Assembly: GCF_963924675.1 (NCBI RefSeq) | Contig: NC_089239.1 | Location: forward strand, 31,209,818-31,273,817 | Direction: 5' to 3' | DNA: 64,000 nucleotides | Origin: Phocoena phocoena | Taxonomy: Eukaryota > Chordata > Mammalia > Artiodactyla > Phocoenidae | In this document: positions 59,111 to 64,000 of the stretch, in pieces | Numbering within the stretch: position 1 is the stretch's first letter | How the letters are laid out: each line of letters opens with the position of its first letter | Made by a program: the position numbers and the translations under genes | The notes under the pieces: generated by a model | Told to the model about the DNA's origin: nothing | The model's database searches: none | The model's input: only the letters and a program-made list of their open reading frames with translations

Positions 59111-61180
59111 GAATATGTCTTTTTTTGGTAGGCATTAGATTTGTCAATGTCATCTGTGGGTATCCTGTGTACAGTATCGTATGTTGATTAAGCTAAAGAT
59201 AATCACTGTCTTGTAAAGGCTACAACTGGAGGGAAAGTCTATAGGAGAGTAACTGCCTTGAACTTTTAGGAACAACTTAATCTCAGAGAAATAATATCTT
59301 TCAGAATTAGGTGTACTTTGTTCACTATAAATTAACCAAAATAATAGAAGGTAAAATATACCCTTATACAAAGGAGAAAACATAATCTAGGGGCTTAGAT
59401 TTATGGCATACAGATAGATTAGAGGTCTAGAGTGGAGATCAAACATAGGGTCATCGCCTGAGTGAGAAAATGACTTTACAGGATTTTCTTCATGCTGTGA
59501 TGCCACCCTACATCCTTCCTCTTTCTAAAGGATGTGTGGTGGGAGTGCCATGCTCATTATCGAACGTGAATGTCTGTTGGGAGACAGCAATATTCCTGTT
59601 TCTTTCCCAGTAATAAAAAACAAAGTAGAGTTCATAACGTTCAGAGAATATATTAAGTAAGTGCTTCCACTCCCAATTGCTTGTAGTATCTGTTAAGGCC
59701 CCAAGATGTTCTCTCCTTTTAGGCATAAGCAGATTACAAATTAAACTGACAGTCAAGAAGGTGTTCCCAGATTAAGTGTGTGGAGCCCAAATTCTGGTAA
59801 AACTATGGTATAGTAACTTAGTCTGAAAAGAAACAACGGGAGAAGAAGGCCAATTTCTGTGTAATTAAGGAATTTCCAGACTTGAAACAAGATGTCAAAG
59901 GTGCATGGGTATTTGTTAGAGCTCTAGAAAACAGGCCCAGGACTTGGAGAAAATGCCAAATTCTGCCTGTTCTACAGGCACGAAATAAGCCAGGAGGATG
60001 ATGCTTTTCAGGGATACCCTCTGCCAAAGGCAACAACACATGTGTCTTGATGCATATGATGCATAGGATATGTTTTCTATTATAAAAATTATATATATAC
60101 AAATTATATGTATATAATTGTAGTGTGATATTTAGCCAGGAGAATATCAAGAGAAAGTGAAATTTCAGGTCCTATAACAATCTCTAGACCAAGTCATATC
60201 TAGCTACGGGTATGAGACATAGTTAATTTAAGTTGACTGTTCCCCTTCAGGCTCCCAGAAAGAAAAAGTAACTCTTACTAGAAAGTGTAAACATTTTCCT
60301 TCATGAGTATAGAAGATCATAGAAGATAATAGATCATTATTATTGGGTCAATAGACACTTCTACAAACTACAGTGCACCAAGTGCATAGTGCAAACACAA
60401 TGAAATAGTTGTTTTAGCCATTAGGAAAGTCACTTAGCGTATGTTATTTTGATTTTAGTGTTTTTAATTTTGTCAGATTCTTTACCAAAATGTATGTAAA
60501 CCTTTGCCAAAAATGCTTTTAATCAAAGATGTGAACCAAAAACACAAAGGCAGAGAACCACTTACGGAAGTATCACAACGCACAATTTTGAAAAAAATGA
60601 AAAAAAAGACTACCTATAGTACTGGGTCTGATCATAGTTTTAACTCCTTCATTATTAACAATTTTATAGCATCCTATATAATGAGATAATGGAAAAACAG
60701 GAACTGAATTACTGGAATTCTAAAATTGGCTTGAAAATCACTTTTATATTTTCATACCAACATGTTACATTTATTTTCTGTCCATAAAAGATTGTTCACA
60801 ATGAACTACTGTAGTCAGCAATCTGGTCGGGAATATAATTGGGCCAGTTATCTTTGGCATGTTTTTGAGACAAGAGTCTATGCATACCTTACATACATTC
60901 ATGCTAGAATTATTTACTTTGTCATATATTTTTAATTTTCAGAATATGTGGGTGACTGATTTTAGAAAAAAGAGGTAAATTGCCCTACACATTGCTATTT
61001 TCTGTAAAGTGTTCTATAAAATTATTTCAACATCCTCTCTTGACTTAAAAAACAAGTAAATGAAATAATATAATGTTATCCAAAAAAAAAAAAGAAAGAA
61101 AGAAAAAAGAACCTTAACTAGCTCACAGAAATCTTTAATTTGTTCAGAAATGTGTAGGGATTTTGCTTAGAGTATGTCAG
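59110..61180. other. Intergenic stretch, nothing recognised
   Basis: AT-rich. The 110-codon minus frame at 59818-60150 has no known domain. A short AT palindrome lies near 60089-60119. Confidence 0.45.
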
Positions 61181-63125
61181 AGAAAATAGTGCAGTAGGGA
61201 ATTCAGAAGTCCATCCCTCCATAAAAGTAACAAAATCCTGGCAAAAACTGTCAAGATCAGCATTCTCAGAAATCTGGAATCTAACCAATAGCAGCAACCA
61301 GTGAAATGCTTAATAATAAAAAAAACAAAAAAAAACAAAACTGAATCTCAGTAAGAACACAGAGCATTGTGTTTTAATTCAGTCAGGTCCCATTTCCTAC
61401 TCACCACCTTGGCAGTGGCCTTGAGGATAACAACCCACATTCCCTGTACAGATGCCAGTTCTGGAGGGAGGAGAATGGATCTCATTTGCAAAGGATTGTT
61501 TTTGTTTGTTTTGATTTGTATGGTGCCTGGCTAAAAGGGCAATGTTTGTCAAACTCATTTACAATCAGTGTATTAGTTGCTGCTGCCTGGGGCAGTGGAT
61601 GAAAGTTGGGGCAAGAAAGAACTTAGGAGCAAAGTCTGGGGAATGAGATATTTGGGGGAATAAGAACTTTAAAAATCTTTGACATATTCCTGGGGATCTA
61701 CAAGGTCATGTGTGTGCCTAGGGCTGTGCACTTACTCAGGGAAGACCTGAGGAGGTCCTAAGCTCTCACCTCAGGCTGACCTTCAAGTTCTGCACAAGCA
61801 GGAAGTGAAGACTAAGGCAGAGTTCAGACTAGCCTAGCATTAAAGTCATGTCCCAAACACAGAGTGGGTCTACAAGCACCATCCAATCACTAGCTGACAC
61901 TAAGCTAACAGAAGAGAGACTTCAGTGGCTAAATATGGCAAAGAATACAGATTTTACAAAATAAGTTCAGAAAAATAACCGAACAAACAAACAAATAGTA
62001 AGTAAGTAGAAAACAAACCCTGGGAAAGGGAGAAAATAGATTTTCAGAGTTGTCATTTCATAATGTTTTAAATATCCAGTTTTCAAAAAACATTACGAGG
62101 CATACAGAGAAACAAGAAAGTGTAACCAATACACAGCAATTAACAGAAACTGTCTCTGTGGAAGCCCAAATATTGAACTTAATACATAAAGACTTTACAT
62201 CACCTATCTTGAATTTGCTCATAGATAAAGGACACCATGGCCAAAGAACTAAAGAAGATCATGAGAATTAGGTTTCACCACATAGAGAATATCAATGAAG
62301 AGAGAAAAATTTTTATAAAAAGGAACCAAACAGAAACTCTGGAGTTGAAAATACAATCATTGAAATGAAAAACTCACCAGAAGGGTTCAACAGCAGCAGT
62401 GAGCATGCAGAGGAAAGAATCAGTGAGCCTGACAATAGGTCAGTTGAGATTGTCTAGTTTGAGTAACAGTAATATAAAAAGAATGAAGAAAAATTAATAG
62501 AGTCTAAGAAACTTGTGAGATACCATCAAGCCTATTGACATAGGTATAATGGGAGTCCCAGAAGAGGAGAGAAGGGGGGCAAAATGAATATTTGAAGAGG
62601 TGATGATGAAAAACAAAGACACATCATACTCAAACTGTCAAAAACCAAAGACAGAATCCTGAAAACAGCAAAGAGAAGCAACCTATCACATGAAGGGGAG
62701 AAATCCTCAATAAGAGAATAACATCTGATGTTGCCTCGGAAACCATGAGGTCAGAAGGCAATGGAATGATGACATATTCAAAGTACTGAAAGAAAAAACT
62801 GTCAACAAAGAATTCTCTATCTGGTAAAATTATCCTTCTAAACTGAAGGAGAAGTTAAGACTTTTTCAGAAACATGAAACATCCAGAATGGGCAAATGCA
62901 GAGATAGGGAAGTCCAGAGACAAAGTAGTTGCGCGGGGCCGGAGAGAAGAGGGGATGGGGAATGGCAGCCTAATGGATACGTGGTTTCTTTTTCGGGTGA
63001 CGGAAGTTATCCGGAATTGGATAGTGGTGATGGCTGCACAACATTTTGAATATACTACAAGCTACTGAAATGGTACCTGTTAAAATGGTGAATTTAAGTT
63101 ATGTGAATTTTAACTCAAATTAAAG
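61180..63125 (+). mobile_element. Ancient HAL1/L1M element
   Basis: A 5' part (about 61180-61900), an ORF1-like region (about 62000-62880: GACACCATGGCCAAAGAACT, GACACATCATACTCAAACTG, ACCATGAGGTCAGAAGGCAA), and a 3' end (GTGATGGCTGCACAACATTT, AAAATGGTGAATTTAAGTTA, then A-rich). Direct passage from ORF1 to the 3' end without ORF2 is the hallmark of HAL1. Frames are broken. Confidence 0.75.
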
Positions 63126-64000
63126 AAAAAGAAAAACCTGGAGTATTCTGCTCGGAAGAAAAACCTTGGCTTCAGGCGTTCCATCTTCTTTCTAGGTCCA
63201 AGGCGCCCAGTCTCCTTCTCACTATTTGACATTTTCCTATGAATAACTTTCAAAAAACAAACTGCTTTTCCAAATATCATTCTGCTAAAATTCAAGGAAG
63301 TGAGAGTTTCCTGTTGTGCTTTGAATTAGTTTGAGGTATATTGTGAAAAAGAAGTAGGTTTAAGTAATTCTGAATAAATTATTGTAAAATAATGACCTTA
63401 TTGTTGGTTAAGTGCAGGGAAAATTGTGAATGACTGAAGTTGGATCCATTTAATTTGCTCTTTGTGGTAGTTGCCAGACTAGCCATTTCTGTACCATAAC
63501 TTCCTCAAAGTTTCTTTTAACAAAAAATTTCTTTCCAACTTCTGAACAAAGGACTCCGTTTGACAAACATTCACAAAATGCGTGTGTCTGTGCCTCTCCA
63601 AAACACCTTCCTCTGCAGTGTTGATTGGACTGTGTCATCTTCCAGTGGCTCTGCTCAAAAGCTACATTCCAAATGGGTGGTCACTTGAGTTTTAGCCAGT
63701 AGACACTGTCCTGTGTCTTCACCACAGTACTCTGAGCAATTTATGCTGGGTGACTTCCAGATGATCATATCTCAAGTTCATTGCGCTGACTGTGTTTTAG
63801 CTCCATTCTAATGGAACAGATTACTCTGTTTATCTTTCCTTTCTCACTTGTATTTCTCTAGTCTCTTCACACCCTCTTGAGAATATGTCATAATATTTTG
63901 CAGAATTTTTTTTCTATCTTGAGACACAATTGCCACTGTTTGAAGTAGAAATTTATTAATAGTGTAGATTCATAATATATTTTTCTCAATAGTTAGAAGA
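63126..64000. other. Right end of window, nothing recognised
   Basis: No gene or nameable repeat. The open frames (61-62 codons) have no protein likeness. Confidence 0.5.

Overview
The window is mammalian nuclear DNA, most likely from a cetacean (whale or dolphin). At least eight copies of a tRNA-derived SINE begin with the form GGGCTTCCCTGGTGGCGCAG, carry RNA polymerase III box A/B-like motifs, end in poly(A), and often have clean target-site duplications. This is the CHR family of cetaceans and hippos. Two further copies are an older CHR-1-like variant. I saw no BovB or typical ruminant Bov-tA2 elements, which argues against a ruminant. Old mammalian repeats (MIR, L2, MER5, MLT1, Tigger-like, HAL1/L1M) and younger 5'-truncated L1 copies fill much of the rest.

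The only protein-coding gene I can support is the 5' end of VEGFC (vascular endothelial growth factor C) on the minus strand. Exon 1 (24106 down to 23957) encodes the signal peptide and the start of the N-terminal propeptide (50 codons) and ends at a good splice donor in phase 0. Everything to the left (23956 to 1) is then VEGFC intron 1; I did not find exon 2, so the intron runs past the window edge. The exon sits in a CpG island of about 1.8 kb (about 23640-25420). The inferred 5' UTR (about 24107-24500) contains a very short upstream ORF (M-S-G-F-L-stop). Further upstream on the minus strand lies a GC-box / G-quadruplex tract (24724-24753).

From about 25.4 kb to the right end the window is upstream intergenic DNA. 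It contains repeats, two ERV/MaLR-type LTR remnants and one less certain LTR, one short retrocopy with a perfect 14-bp target-site duplication (48374-48875), and microsatellites. No intact gene was found there.

I found no exotic undescribed system. The best leads are the VEGFC 5' UTR upstream ORF, the G4-like promoter tract, a tandemly duplicated GATA-motif cluster in intron 1 (15166-15195), an unidentified processed retrocopy, a twin-primed L1 insertion, and several unexplained local duplications and hairpins. Repeat family names come from recognition by eye, and their edges are approximate unless a target-site duplication fixes them.
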